From: an uncultured Chromatiaceae bacterium
Lineage (GTDB): Bacteria; Pseudomonadota; Gammaproteobacteria; Enterobacterales; Alteromonadaceae
DNA length: 64,000 nucleotides
Direction of reading: 5' to 3'
NCBI GenBank assembly: GCA_937978655.1
Contig: CALJUX010000013.1
Span: forward strand, 30,607 to 94,606
The notes beneath the pieces were generated by a model that was not told the origin of the DNA, did not search any database, and saw nothing but the letters and a program-made list of their open reading frames with translations. The translations under genes were made by a program, and so were the position numbers. This document shows, one piece after another, positions 53,663-63,266 of this stretch. The first letter of the stretch is position 1. Each line of letters opens with the position of its first letter.

Positions 53663-56647
53663 TTACAGTACAGACGCCGGCGGGTCCGCCGCCGACTCAC
53701 TGCACACACAGTTACGGCCCTGGGCTTTAGCCTGATACAACAACTGATCTGCCCGGCTTAACAGTTTATCGTAGCTGCTGACACCTGCATTGCCGGCGAC
53801 GCCAAAACTGGCCGTGACCTGCAGCCCTGCGCCGACCGCGGTAAAATCCAGTGCCATGACCGCGAGCCGGATCCGCTGACAAATCTCCAGCGCCTGCGCC
53901 AGCTCAGTCTGCGGCAGCAGCAACACAAACTCCTCCCCACCCCAGCGTGCAATCAGATCAATATCCCGCACTTGCTGGCGCAATAAGGCCGCCAGACGCT
54001 GCAACACAATATCACCGGTCTGATGGGAAAAGCGGTCATTGATACTCTTAAAATGATCAATATCCAGTATCACCAGACACAACGACTGGTCCAGGCGCTG
54101 CGCCCGGTTAAATTCCAGCGCCGACTGTTCGTCAAACGCCCGGCGGTTGGCAAGCCCGGTCAGGCCATCTTCACGCGCCTGCGCCGCAAAAGCCGCGGCT
54201 TGCAGCTGTAACTGCTCAGCCAGCTGGGTTTTCTCTGACACCGCCTGGCGCAACGATTGTGCCTGCGCCAGCAGCTCCGTAGTCTTGGCCGCGACCTGCA
54301 ATTTCAGCCGCAATTCTGACTGACTGAGGCGGTACAGCCGCCAGCGGATAAACCCAAGCACCGCCAGCAACAGCAGGCTCAGCAGGCTGAGCTGCACCCA
54401 GCGTTTTTGCCAGAAAGTTGGCAACACGGTGAATTCGACCCGCGCCACTTCAGCATTCCAGTCGCTTTCAGGATAAGCCGCGCTGACCAGAAACTGGTAC
54501 TGGCCAGGCGGCAGATTGGTAAATTCAGCGTGATTGGTGCTGCCGCGTTCCACCCAGTCCTGTTCAAAGCCCGCCAGCCGGGTCCGGTAGACAATGCGCG
54601 ACGGCATGATGTAACTCAGGCCGGCAAACTGCAAACGTACCCGCAGTGTATCGGCCGGCAACACGGCTTGTTGCAGCGGCACGTCGTGCCCGTCCGCGCT
54701 CAGTTGCTGCACCACCACCGGTGGCGGTTTCAGACTGAACTGTGCCAGCCGGGACGGGTCAACACTGGCCACCCCCATAGACGTGGCAAACCACAAAGTA
54801 CCGTCGTGCCGTCTGGTGGCCGCCGGCACTGAACCGCCGTTACATTGTGAACTGAGCATGCCATCAGATTCACCAAACAGATCTGTGGTCAACAGCTTTG
54901 ACTGCTGGCCATCTGCGACGGCGTTCGCCTCACTTTGCAGGATCCGTACAATACCGCGGTTACTGCTGAGCCAGAAGGCACCGGCGTTGTCGGGCAGTAC
55001 GCTAAAAATTTTATCGACGGTAAGTCCGGCGGCCCGGCCAATTAATCGCAACTGATTCTGCCGGTAGTCGTAGCGTACCAGGCCGCGATCTGTTGCCAGA
55101 AACACCCAGTCGGTGCCCGGCGGGTGATAAAAATCAAACACATATTCAGCCTGCTCCAGGCTATGCAGATCCAGCGGTCTGATTTTCCCTTCCGACCAGA
55201 CTGCGGCCCCGGTGCCGGTACCAATCCACAGTTGTGCCGGATAGCCGGCTGAGGCCTCCTGATAATACAAGGCTGAGATAAAAAGACCGGGCAAACCATC
55301 GCTGCTGGTCAGCGTGGTCATCTGATCCTGCCACAACATATTCAGCCCGCCGGATGTGGCGAAGAACATCCGGTCGCCGGCCACCGCCACCGCCCGGATC
55401 TCATTACTGGCGAGCCCGGCTCTGCGGTCATAATGCGCCACCACGACGCCGTCGCGCAGCAGATACACGCCATCGCCATAGGTGCCGACCCAGACTTCAC
55501 CGTGCCGGCCTTCTGTAAGACTCAGTACCGATGCCGGCGTGCTGAGCGACACCTGACTCAGCTGTCCGTTCACCCAGCGGTTCAGCCCGCCTGCACCGCC
55601 AATCCAGACACTGCCGTCAGAATGTTCCAGCACAGTGCGGACATAGTTATCCGCCAACCCGTGGTGTTGGGTCAGATTGGTAAACGGCGTTTCGCGCAGC
55701 CGGTACAACCCGGCATTGGTACCAACCCAGATACTCTGCTCCGTATCCTGAAAAATACTCAGCACCCGGTTATTTGGCAAACCATCCTGCACACCAAGCT
55801 GCTCCAGCCCCAGTTCGCTCAGACGCTGCAAGCCCTGATTGATAGTGCCAACCCAGATCTGCCCGTCAGGCAACACCTGTAACGCGGTGATTGCCGTCTG
55901 GGCCAGCGCCGGATGTACCAGCGTGACCGCGCTGCTGCTGCGCCGGAACAGGCCTTGTTCTGTGCCAATCAGCAGTTGACCGTCCGGCTCCAGCGCCAGC
56001 ATCTGTACTTTTACATCCGGCCGGCGCTGTGGCAGCACAACCTGGGTAAATTGCGGCCGGATTTCGCGCGGGTCTGCCCGGTACACCCCCTGCAAAGTGG
56101 CAAACCACAAGATGCCATCCCGGTCCTGCACCAGTTTGTACACCACCCGCGGCTGCAGCCCGTCAGCAGGCCCGAAGCGCTGGTATTGTCCGTCAGCAAG
56201 CTGGCGCATTACGGCGCCGCCTTCGGTCGCAAACCACAGTTGCCCGTCGCGATCGCGCAACAAATCGTTAATGAGATATCCCAGTGGCGGCAGAGATTGC
56301 CAGCGGCTGCCACTCACTTTACTGACACCGCCACGGGCACCAGCCACCAGCATGCTGCCATCGTTTTCACGGAAAAATGCCCGCACGCCGATATCTGGCA
56401 GTCCGGTCACGCTGTCGCGGCCAAACACAGTAAAATTGCGGCCGTCATAGCGGGCCGCGCCTTCCCAGGTGGCCAGCCATAAATAACCGTCACCACTTTG
56501 CTGGATATTGTTGATGGTGTTGTGGGGCAAGCCGTCGCGGGTACTCCAGCTTTCGCGGAAATAATCATGCAATGGCGTAACCGCGCATGCCGGCAGGGCC
56601 AGCCACATATTCAGGCCGCAAAACAGGATGATCAAAATCCACTGCAT
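53663..56647 (-). CDS. Diguanylate cyclase with a propeller sensor
   Basis: The 994-residue protein has a signal/anchor (about 1-22), a periplasmic region with many two-component propeller repeats (for example GDGYLWLATWEGAARYDG, DRDGQLWFATEGG, QIWVGTINQGLQRL), a Y_Y_Y domain, one membrane helix at about 752-772, a coiled coil, and a C-terminal GGDEF domain with an intact GGEEF active site (RWGGEEFVLLLP, about 900-911). An inhibitory I-site RxxD (RDID) lies five residues before it, so product inhibition by c-di-GMP is expected. It should raise c-di-GMP in response to a periplasmic signal. Confidence 0.95.
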   Translation of the reverse strand: MQWILIILFCGLNMWLALPACAVTPLHDYFRESWSTRDGLPHNTINNIQQSGDGYLWLATWEGAARYDGRNFTVFGRDSVTGLPDIGVRAFFRENDGSMLVAGARGGVSKVSGSRWQSLPPLGYLINDLLRDRDGQLWFATEGGAVMRQLADGQYQRFGPADGLQPRVVYKLVQDRDGILWFATLQGVYRADPREIRPQFTQVVLPQRRPDVKVQMLALEPDGQLLIGTEQGLFRRSSSAVTLVHPALAQTAITALQVLPDGQIWVGTINQGLQRLSELGLEQLGVQDGLPNNRVLSIFQDTEQSIWVGTNAGLYRLRETPFTNLTQHHGLADNYVRTVLEHSDGSVWIGGAGGLNRWVNGQLSQVSLSTPASVLSLTEGRHGEVWVGTYGDGVYLLRDGVVVAHYDRRAGLASNEIRAVAVAGDRMFFATSGGLNMLWQDQMTTLTSSDGLPGLFISALYYQEASAGYPAQLWIGTGTGAAVWSEGKIRPLDLHSLEQAEYVFDFYHPPGTDWVFLATDRGLVRYDYRQNQLRLIGRAAGLTVDKIFSVLPDNAGAFWLSSNRGIVRILQSEANAVADGQQSKLLTTDLFGESDGMLSSQCNGGSVPAATRRHDGTLWFATSMGVASVDPSRLAQFSLKPPPVVVQQLSADGHDVPLQQAVLPADTLRVRLQFAGLSYIMPSRIVYRTRLAGFEQDWVERGSTNHAEFTNLPPGQYQFLVSAAYPESDWNAEVARVEFTVLPTFWQKRWVQLSLLSLLLLAVLGFIRWRLYRLSQSELRLKLQVAAKTTELLAQAQSLRQAVSEKTQLAEQLQLQAAAFAAQAREDGLTGLANRRAFDEQSALEFNRAQRLDQSLCLVILDIDHFKSINDRFSHQTGDIVLQRLAALLRQQVRDIDLIARWGGEEFVLLLPQTELAQALEICQRIRLAVMALDFTAVGAGLQVTASFGVAGNAGVSSYDKLLSRADQLLYQAKAQGRNCVCSESAADPPASVL

Positions 56648-56664
56648 ATCCTTCTCCGGCGTTG

Positions 56665-58122
56665 TCAGTCAGCTAATTCCCAGCACAAATGTTTGAGTTG
56701 CAGATAATCGTTAATGCCATAACGGGAGCCTTCGCGGCCAAATCCTGCGGTGCCAACGCCGCCAAACGGAATGCGCGCGTCTGAAATGGCCGTCACGTTG
56801 ATGCCAACCATGCCGGCTTTTAGTGCCGAGGCCACCCGGTAATTACGTTTTTCATCAGCCCCATACAGGTAAGCCGCTAAGCCGCCGTCGGTCTGATTGG
56901 CCAGCTGCAGCGCCATCTGCTCGTCTGCAAAGGTCTGTAGCGTCAACACTGGGCCAAAGATCTCCTGCTGACAAATCGTCATGCCCATGTGTACGTCAGA
57001 GAGTAGCTGCGGCGCGACAAAATGCCCGATATCAGGCAGCGTCGTTTGCCGGCAGACCAGCCGGGCGCCAGCCGCCAGCGCATCGGCGACCAGCTGCTGC
57101 ACTTTGTCGACGGCGCGTTGGTTAATCAGCGGACCAATTTGCGTATCCGCCGCAGTACCGACGCCAAGGCGCAGCACCAGCACTGCCGCTGCGAGTTTTT
57201 GTTCCAGTGCAGCCGCGATGCTACTGTCGGCCAGCACCCGGTTGATGCAGACGCAGGTCTGGCCGGCATTGCGAAATTTCGCTGCCATAATACCGGCTAC
57301 GGCTGCATCCAGATCAGCATCGGCAAATACCAGCACTGGCGCATTACCGCCAAGCTCCAGCGACAGGCGTTTCAGCGTCGCGGCACTTTGTTGCATCAAC
57401 TTTCGCCCGACTGCGGTGGAGCCGGTAAAACTGACTTTGGCCACTTGCGGTGAAGCGATGAGATGAGCCGCCACCGGATCTGGTGTGGCACAGGGCAGCA
57501 GCTGGATCACACCAGGCGGAAAACCGGCCTGCTGCGCCAGGTCTGCCAGCGCCAGGGCGGTCAATGGCGTGTATTCGGAGGGTTTGACAATCACCGGGCA
57601 GCCGGCAGCAAGGGCCGCGCCTAATTTGCGGGTGATCATCGCCGCCGGGAAATTCCACGGCGTCAACGCCAGCACGACGCCAACTGGTTCAGGAATATTC
57701 AGTAAGGTACGACCGGCCACGCTTGGATGCTGCCAATCGCCGCCAAGGCGCAGCGCCTCGCCGGCATACCAGTTTAAATATGACGCGGCGTAGTCAATTT
57801 CTGCCCGCGCTTCGGTAAGGGGTTTCCCCTGCTCGGCGGTCAGTAATTGCGCCAGCCACTCGCGTTGTTCCAGCAACAACGACTGCCACTTCATCAATAA
57901 GCTGGCCCGCTGTGGCGCTGTGGTCCGTCGCCACAGCGACTGAGCTGCCACAGCGGCATCCAGCGCCTGCTGTGCATCGGCTGTGCTGGCACTGCTGACC
58001 TGCGCCAATTCCTGCCCGGTCGCCGGATCTGTCACCGTAAAACTATGGCTGGTGTGCTGCCAGCGGCCAGCGATCAATGGCATACAAGGCGGCAAGCGCA
58101 GAGCGGGCTGAACTGGGTTCAT
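56665..58122 (-). CDS. NAD(P)-dependent succinate-semialdehyde dehydrogenase-like aldehyde dehydrogenase
   Basis: The 485-residue ALDH has TPWNFPAAMITRKLGAALAAGCPVIVKPSEYTPLTAL, the cofactor-fold VSFTGSTAVGRKL, the general base in LSLELGGNAP and the nucleophile Cys in NAGQTCVCINR, with EIFGPV near the C-terminus. The pattern matches GabD-type succinate-semialdehyde dehydrogenases. No gabT or gab transporter lies nearby, so the substrate is not certain. It is upstream of the diguanylate cyclase gene by 17 bases on the same strand. Confidence 0.88.
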   Translation of the reverse strand: MNPVQPALRLPPCMPLIAGRWQHTSHSFTVTDPATGQELAQVSSASTADAQQALDAAVAAQSLWRRTTAPQRASLLMKWQSLLLEQREWLAQLLTAEQGKPLTEARAEIDYAASYLNWYAGEALRLGGDWQHPSVAGRTLLNIPEPVGVVLALTPWNFPAAMITRKLGAALAAGCPVIVKPSEYTPLTALALADLAQQAGFPPGVIQLLPCATPDPVAAHLIASPQVAKVSFTGSTAVGRKLMQQSAATLKRLSLELGGNAPVLVFADADLDAAVAGIMAAKFRNAGQTCVCINRVLADSSIAAALEQKLAAAVLVLRLGVGTAADTQIGPLINQRAVDKVQQLVADALAAGARLVCRQTTLPDIGHFVAPQLLSDVHMGMTICQQEIFGPVLTLQTFADEQMALQLANQTDGGLAAYLYGADEKRNYRVASALKAGMVGINVTAISDARIPFGGVGTAGFGREGSRYGINDYLQLKHLCWELAD

Positions 58123-58270
58123 CAGAGACTCCTGTTATACGACAGCACGGATAATAACCCTAACCGGCTGGCAAATATAGGAAAAGCGCCGAAAAAACCA
58201 ACGCTGGCCGCCAAATTCCGCGGTTTTATTATGAGCTGTACCAGCAGCTTACGAGGCAGAATTGCAGGCG

Positions 58271-58297
58271 AAAAAAAACCAGCCGCAGCTGGTTTTT
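58271..58297 (-). terminator. Terminator after grpE
   Basis: AAAAACCAGC-TGCG-GCTGGTTTTT on the minus strand followed by a further TTT, 18 bases past the grpE stop. Confidence 0.85.
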
Positions 58298-58314
58298 CCT
58301 GACAAAGCGCTGAA

Positions 58315-58875
58315 TTAATCCGGCTTTTTCGACACGCCTACCATTGCAGGACGTAATAAACGACCGTTCAGTTCATAGCCTTTTTGCATGACAAAAATAA
58401 CGGTATTCGCTGCCAGCTCGGCATTCGGCTGAATAGACATCGCCTGATGGAAATCCGGATTAAACGGCTGACCCTGCGGGTCAATTTGCTGCACACCATA
58501 TTTTGCAACAGTATCCAGCAAGCCTTTTAAAGTCAGCTCGACGCCTTCGGCCAGCGCTTTGACGGCTTCGTTCGCCGGGTCGATAAAACTTAATGAGCGT
58601 TCGAGGTTGTCCAGCACCGGTAATAAATCGCCGGCAAATTTTTCCAGCGCAAATTTATGGGCTTTCTCCACGTCCTGCGCCGCGCGGCGTTTCATGTTCT
58701 CGGCTTCCGCCCGTACCCGCAGCGCTAAATCAGTCTGGTCGGCCGCTGTCGCCCTGGCTTTTTCCAGCTCAGCTTCGAGTTTGGCAATAATCTGTTGTTC
58801 ATCAGATAATTGCACTTGCTCTTGCTCAACCTGCTGTTCCTGTTCTGCGCTTTGTACCTTGTCTTGCTCGTTCAT
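58315..58875 (-). CDS. grpE: Nucleotide exchange factor GrpE
   Basis: GrpE releases ADP from DnaK. The 186-residue product has an acidic, Gln-rich N-terminus, a long coiled coil (about 25-95, ARATAADQTDLALRVRAEAENMKRR), and the C-terminal beta domain with PFNPDFHQAM and GYELNGRLLRPAMVGV. It has its own RpoH promoter inside the end of hrcA. It is near nadK-recN as in E. coli, separated here by hrcA. Confidence 0.97.
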   Translation of the reverse strand: MNEQDKVQSAEQEQQVEQEQVQLSDEQQIIAKLEAELEKARATAADQTDLALRVRAEAENMKRRAAQDVEKAHKFALEKFAGDLLPVLDNLERSLSFIDPANEAVKALAEGVELTLKGLLDTVAKYGVQQIDPQGQPFNPDFHQAMSIQPNAELAANTVIFVMQKGYELNGRLLRPAMVGVSKKPD

Positions 58876-58904
58876 TGCTTACTTACTCCGAAATGAATGC
58901 GGCT

Positions 58905-58933
58905 ATTATGGGGATTGTCACGGCTGATTCAAG
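58905..58933 (-). promoter_or_regulatory. RpoH (sigma-32) promoter of grpE
   Basis: On the minus strand CTTGAAT (plus 58927-58933), a 13-base spacer and CCCCATAAT (plus 58905-58913) match the sigma-32 consensus. It overlaps the hrcA stop (58918) and lies 29 bases before the grpE start. Confidence 0.85.
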
Positions 58934-59925
58934 TGCTTTGATAGCTGTAAACCAACCGCTTCGACCAAAGGAATGAGATGGGCATAATGCATCCGGCTGG
59001 GTCCGAGCAGCGCCAGCACACGGTGCGGCTGTGCCTGATAACGCAGTGCAATAATGCTGACGTTATGCAGCTCACTGATCCCAGACTCCCGTCCCAGAAT
59101 TAATTTGGTGCACTGATCCTGCAGCACCGGCGCCAGAATTTGCAGCAGGCAGGCCGGCTGCTCCAGCAACTGCACCACCTGTTGCAGCGCAGCGTCTGGC
59201 TGATGTTCGGCTTCCTGCAACAAATGGTGCTGGCCAAACACCAGCGGCTGATTCTGCTGCATTTCATCCAGACTGAGCTGCGCCATCACATCCAGCAGCA
59301 GACGCTCAGCGTCGCCACCTTCGGTGCGAGCCATCAGAGCCAGCCGGCCTATGGCATCAGGCCAGCATTGTCCGCACAAGGCCGCATTTAACACACAGAG
59401 GCTGCGGCTTAAGGTCTGCTGTGTGACATCCTCATGCTGTGCCAGGACGCGGTGTAAGACGTCACCTTCGGCGTCAATCACCACCAGCAGCAATTTATCC
59501 AGCGTCAGCCGGACCAGCTCGGCCTGACGGATCACCCGGCCGCCAGCCTTGGGCGGGCTGAGCAGGCTGACCAATCCGGTCAGGTTCGCCAGCAACTGGC
59601 CAGCACGCTGGATCAGCACCGACGGCGGCAATTGTGGCAATAAAGTTTGTTGAATTTCATTCAGCCAGCGCTGTGGCACCGCTTCAAGCTGCAACATTTT
59701 GTCGATAAACAGCCGGATGCCCTGCGTGGTTGGAATACGCCCAGCCGAAGTGTGAGGTGAGCGGATCAGCCCCATTTGCTCCAGCTGCACCATGGTATTG
59801 CGCACAGTCGCCGAACTGACCTGCAGCCCGCCCTGCTCGGAAATAAATTTCGACGACACAGGCACACCATCACTCAGGTACTGCTCAACGATGAGTTTCA
59901 GAATCAGCTCGGGCCGGCTCAGCAT
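58918..59925 (-). CDS. hrcA: Heat-inducible transcription repressor HrcA
   Basis: HrcA represses class I heat-shock genes by binding CIRCE. The 335-residue protein has an N-terminal winged helix (about 20-75; VSSKFISEQGGLQVSSATVRNTMVQLEQMGLIRSPHTSAGRIPT, where TSAGRIPT is the family signature) and the C-terminal regulatory domain. hrcA is uncommon in gammaproteobacteria. It precedes grpE on the same strand. I find no CIRCE in this window, so its targets (groESL is usual) are elsewhere. Confidence 0.95.
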   Translation of the reverse strand: MLSRPELILKLIVEQYLSDGVPVSSKFISEQGGLQVSSATVRNTMVQLEQMGLIRSPHTSAGRIPTTQGIRLFIDKMLQLEAVPQRWLNEIQQTLLPQLPPSVLIQRAGQLLANLTGLVSLLSPPKAGGRVIRQAELVRLTLDKLLLVVIDAEGDVLHRVLAQHEDVTQQTLSRSLCVLNAALCGQCWPDAIGRLALMARTEGGDAERLLLDVMAQLSLDEMQQNQPLVFGQHHLLQEAEHQPDAALQQVVQLLEQPACLLQILAPVLQDQCTKLILGRESGISELHNVSIIALRYQAQPHRVLALLGPSRMHYAHLIPLVEAVGLQLSKHLNQP

Positions 59926-59962
59926 CAGGTCTGTTGCTCGTTATCAGTAAAACACTTGGCTA

Positions 59963-59990
59963 TAGTGGGGATATAACCGAAAAAATCAAT
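59963..59990 (-). promoter_or_regulatory. Candidate RpoH promoter of hrcA
   Basis: On the minus strand ATTGATT, a 13-base spacer and CCCCACTA. The -10 part is close to consensus; the -35 keeps TTGA only. It ends 37 bases before the hrcA start. Confidence 0.5.
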
Positions 59991-60115
59991 GACCCGAAGT
60001 AAAACCGGCTCACGGCCCGGTCCGCGCTTGCCAGGGCACATGGCGCAGGAAAGTCTGGCAGCTGCCGGTGCAGCTTTGTATACTCGGCCGATATCCATCT
60101 GGCGGAACATTCTGT

Positions 60116-60997
60116 ATGACTCCCAGTTTTCGCACTATTGGCCTTATCGGCAAACCTAACCACCAGGGCGCTAATCATACGCTGGTCAGCCTGTACCATT
60201 TTCTCAGCAAATATGATGTGCGCATTCTGGTAGAAGAACGGGTGGCCGCCACGCTGGGCTTACCCGCAGTAGAATCTGCCGATCTGGTGGATTTGGGCAA
60301 ACAATGTGATTTAGCCATTGTGGTCGGCGGTGATGGCAATATGCTGGGCGCGGCTCGGGTGTTGGCGCGTTTTGGCGTAGCGGTGCTTGGTGTCAACCGT
60401 GGCAACCTCGGTTTTCTGACCGACTTGTCGCCGGAAAGTTTTCAGCTGCCACTGTCAGAAGTGCTGGCCGGACAGTTTGTTACGGAAAAACGCAATTTAC
60501 TGGAAATTGAAGTGCATCGGAATGATGCGATCAAAAGCAGTAACAGTGCGGTGAATGAAGCCGTCCTGCATGCCGACAAAGTCGCGCATATGATTGAATT
60601 TGAAGCCTACATCAATAATGAATTCGTCTTCAGCCAGCGCAGTGATGGCCTGATTGTCAGCACGCCAACAGGTTCTACCGCTTATTCTTTGTCTGGCGGC
60701 GGGCCAATTTTAACGCCGGAACTGGACGCCATGAGTCTGGTGCCAATGTTCCCGCACACCCTGAGCAGCCGGCCACTGGTGGTTGCCGGCACCAGCGAGA
60801 TCCGTTTAAAAGTTGCACCCAGCAACGATGCGCATCTGCAGATCAGCTGCGACAGCCATGTCATTCTGGCGGTGATGCCCGGTGATGAAATTGTGATCCG
60901 CAAACATCCGAAGCCATTGTTTCTGGTGCATCCACCGGGCTATAGCTATTTTCACGTCCTGCGCAACAAACTCGGCTGGGGTTCGAAGCTGTATTAA
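60116..60997 (+). CDS. nadK: NAD kinase
   Basis: NadK phosphorylates NAD to NADP. The 293-residue protein has the GGDGN motif (VVVGGDGNMLGAAR), NRGNLGFLTD, the active-site region NEAVLH, and DGLIVSTPTGSTAYSLSGGGPI. The start at 60116 gives MTPSFRTIGLIGKP, like homologues; the longer frame lacks support. It is divergent from hrcA and precedes recN. Confidence 0.97.
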   Translation: MTPSFRTIGLIGKPNHQGANHTLVSLYHFLSKYDVRILVEERVAATLGLPAVESADLVDLGKQCDLAIVVGGDGNMLGAARVLARFGVAVLGVNRGNLGFLTDLSPESFQLPLSEVLAGQFVTEKRNLLEIEVHRNDAIKSSNSAVNEAVLHADKVAHMIEFEAYINNEFVFSQRSDGLIVSTPTGSTAYSLSGGGPILTPELDAMSLVPMFPHTLSSRPLVVAGTSEIRLKVAPSNDAHLQISCDSHVILAVMPGDEIVIRKHPKPLFLVHPPGYSYFHVLRNKLGWGSKLY

Positions 60998-61057
60998 TAA
61001 AGTATAATCAGTAGCTTATAATTTTTTTTGTCGCACAGCTTGTCAGGCTGAAAAACA

Positions 61058-61073
61058 CTGTATAAATTAACAG
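61058..61073 (+). promoter_or_regulatory. LexA (SOS) box upstream of recN
   Basis: CTGT-ATAAATTA-ACAG matches the gammaproteobacterial LexA consensus CTGT-N8-ACAG, extended by flanking A and T. It lies 28 bases before the recN start and overlaps a probable -10 (TAAATT) 17 bases after TTGTCA. It implies DNA-damage induction of recN, as in E. coli. Confidence 0.88.
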
Positions 61074-61100
61074 TTATTATCCGCCACGACTGGAACTGAC

Positions 61101-62768
61101 ATGCTGACTCATCTCCACATCAGTAACTTCGCGATAGTCCGCGCCCTTGAAATTGAATGGCAGGCCGGCATGACCACTATCACCGGCGAAACCGGTGCCG
61201 GCAAATCCATTTCACTGGATGCTCTGGCCTTGTGCCTCGGCGAACGGGCGGACGGTCTGGCCGTGCGTCCCGGCGCCGACAAAGCCGATCTGGTGGCTAC
61301 TTTTGATATCAGTGCTTTACCTGCAGCACAACAATGGCTGACAGAGCAAGATCTGGCAATGGGCCAGGAATGTATCGTGCGGCGGGTCATTGGTCAGGAA
61401 GGCCGCTCACGGGGCTATATCAACGGCGTACAGGTGCCGGCACAACAGCTGAAAGCCTTAGGCCAGCACCTGCTTAGCATTCATGGCCAACATGCACATC
61501 AGCAACTGCTAAAAAGCGACAACCAGCGTCAATTGCTCGACGCCTTCGCGGCCCACCCGGCATTACTCAGTCAGTGCAAGCAGCGCTGGAAACAAGCCCA
61601 GCAGCTGAAAACTGAATACCAGGCATTACAACAAAATCAACAGCAACGCGAAGCACAGCGCCAGTTACTGGAATATCAGGTGGCGGAACTCGACCAGTTT
61701 TCGCCACAGCCGGATGAATTTGCGGCACTGGAAACCGAACATCAGCGCCTCAGCCACAGCTCATCTCTCATCCAAAGCAGTCAGTTGGCCTTGCAGTTGT
61801 TATATGACAACGACGAATCCAATGCATTTGCCATGCTGCGTCAGGCCTGTTTTACCGTGAGCGACAGCGCAACTGTGGATGCACTGCTCAACCCGGTTGA
61901 ACAAATGCTGCAAGAAGCTCTGGTGCAAATAGAGGAAGCCAGCCGCGAACTGCGTCGATATGCCGAGCGGGTTGAGGTCGATCCATTGCGGTTGCAGGAA
62001 ATCGATCAACGCCTGAGCCAATGGCTGAATCTGAGCCGTAAACACCAAATCAGCCCCGACACTCTGGCATTGCACCATCAGTTACTGAGCCAGCAATTGC
62101 AGGCACTGGCCGGCGATGACGAACGTCTGGCAGAGCTGGAGTTGCACATCCAGCAGGCACTGCGCGAATTCAGCGCGGGCGCCGAACAACTGAGTCTGAG
62201 CCGGCAACAGGCGGCGCTGGAACTGTCGGCACGCATCGCCAGCAGCATGGCGGATTTGAGCATGCACAATGCCCGTTTTCATATCGATATACAGCCGCAG
62301 GCGCCGGAGCGCGCCAATGGTCATGGCTGGGATCAGATTGAATTTCTGGTCAGCACCAATCCGGGCCAGCCGCTGCAACCGCTGCATAAAGTCGCATCAG
62401 GTGGTGAGTTATCCCGTATCAGTCTGGCGGTGCAAGTGATTCTGGCAGATAAAATCACCACACCAACGCTGATTTTTGATGAGGTGGACGTGGGCATCAG
62501 TGGCCCTGTTGCCGCCGGTGTTGGCCGCATGTTACGCCAGCTTGGCAGCAGCACTCAGCTGATTTGTGTGACTCACCTGCCTCAGGTCGCCAGCCAGGGC
62601 CATCAGCAGCTTTATGTAGAAAAATACACGGACGGCATTCACACGGAAACTCGCATGCGCGCCTTAAGTGATGATGAGCGGGTGCAGGAAATTGCCCGTT
62701 TACTGGCCGGTGAAAACGTCAGTGCTCATGCAATTGCCAATGCACGCGAACTTTTATGTACACCATAA
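61101..62768 (+). CDS. recN: DNA repair protein RecN
   Basis: RecN is an SMC-like ATPase in double-strand break repair. The 555-residue protein has Walker A GETGAGKS (about 29-36), a long coiled-coil middle (about 150-380), the ABC signature ASGGELSRISLA and Walker B TLIFDEVDVGISG, and the C-terminal VTHLPQVASQGHQQLYVEK motif. Length is normal. A LexA box lies upstream and bamE follows. Confidence 0.97.
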   Translation: MLTHLHISNFAIVRALEIEWQAGMTTITGETGAGKSISLDALALCLGERADGLAVRPGADKADLVATFDISALPAAQQWLTEQDLAMGQECIVRRVIGQEGRSRGYINGVQVPAQQLKALGQHLLSIHGQHAHQQLLKSDNQRQLLDAFAAHPALLSQCKQRWKQAQQLKTEYQALQQNQQQREAQRQLLEYQVAELDQFSPQPDEFAALETEHQRLSHSSSLIQSSQLALQLLYDNDESNAFAMLRQACFTVSDSATVDALLNPVEQMLQEALVQIEEASRELRRYAERVEVDPLRLQEIDQRLSQWLNLSRKHQISPDTLALHHQLLSQQLQALAGDDERLAELELHIQQALREFSAGAEQLSLSRQQAALELSARIASSMADLSMHNARFHIDIQPQAPERANGHGWDQIEFLVSTNPGQPLQPLHKVASGGELSRISLAVQVILADKITTPTLIFDEVDVGISGPVAAGVGRMLRQLGSSTQLICVTHLPQVASQGHQQLYVEKYTDGIHTETRMRALSDDERVQEIARLLAGENVSAHAIANARELLCTP

Positions 62769-62842
62769 GTCAGAACTTGGCACTTTAATCTTGGCCGGCG
62801 CATGCGGTATGATGCCGGTCACTTTGCTAACTAAAGCTGATA

Positions 62843-63220
62843 ATGAAGAGAATTATGCGCGAGTTGACGTTAAAAAAAGCCGGAGCCTGGCTGTTTGCCT
62901 CTGGCCTGATGCTGTCCGTGACAGCTTGCAGCAGCTGGATTTACCGTATCGATGTGCCACAAGGCAACTTTCTTGAGCAAAAAGACATCGATAAATTGCG
63001 GATCCAGATGAGCAAAGAACAAGTTCAGTATGTGCTCGGCAATCCGGTCGCAGAAAATAGTTTTGAAGATAACACCTGGCATTATTTTTATGCATTAAAA
63101 GGGGGCCGTGGTGATAATTTTGAGAAGCAGCTGGTCCTGAACTTCCAAAATGGCAAACTGGCAAAAATGAGCGGCGATTTTGACGTACCAAAAGACTTTA
63201 ACGTCCCGCTGGATCAATAA
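62843..63220 (+). CDS. bamE: Outer-membrane assembly lipoprotein BamE (SmpA)
   Basis: BamE is a lipoprotein subunit of the BAM complex that inserts outer-membrane barrels. The 125-residue precursor has a signal peptide with a lipobox (LSVTAC, Cys29) and the SmpA/OmlA core YRIDVPQGNFLEQKDIDKLRIQMSKEQVQYVLGNPV and NTWHYFY. The first ATG (62843) has a weak ribosome binding site; an ATG at 62855 has AGAG nearer and is an alternative. It follows recN by 74 bases. Confidence 0.96.
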   Translation: MKRIMRELTLKKAGAWLFASGLMLSVTACSSWIYRIDVPQGNFLEQKDIDKLRIQMSKEQVQYVLGNPVAENSFEDNTWHYFYALKGGRGDNFEKQLVLNFQNGKLAKMSGDFDVPKDFNVPLDQ

Positions 63221-63266
63221 TCCATGCCCGCTGCCGGAATATACTGTCCTCGGCAACACCAATAAA

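Noticed and set aside
60998..61030. Terminator after nadK
   Set aside because: A run of eight T follows only a weak five-pair A/T stem, and the recN promoter lies there; not convincing.
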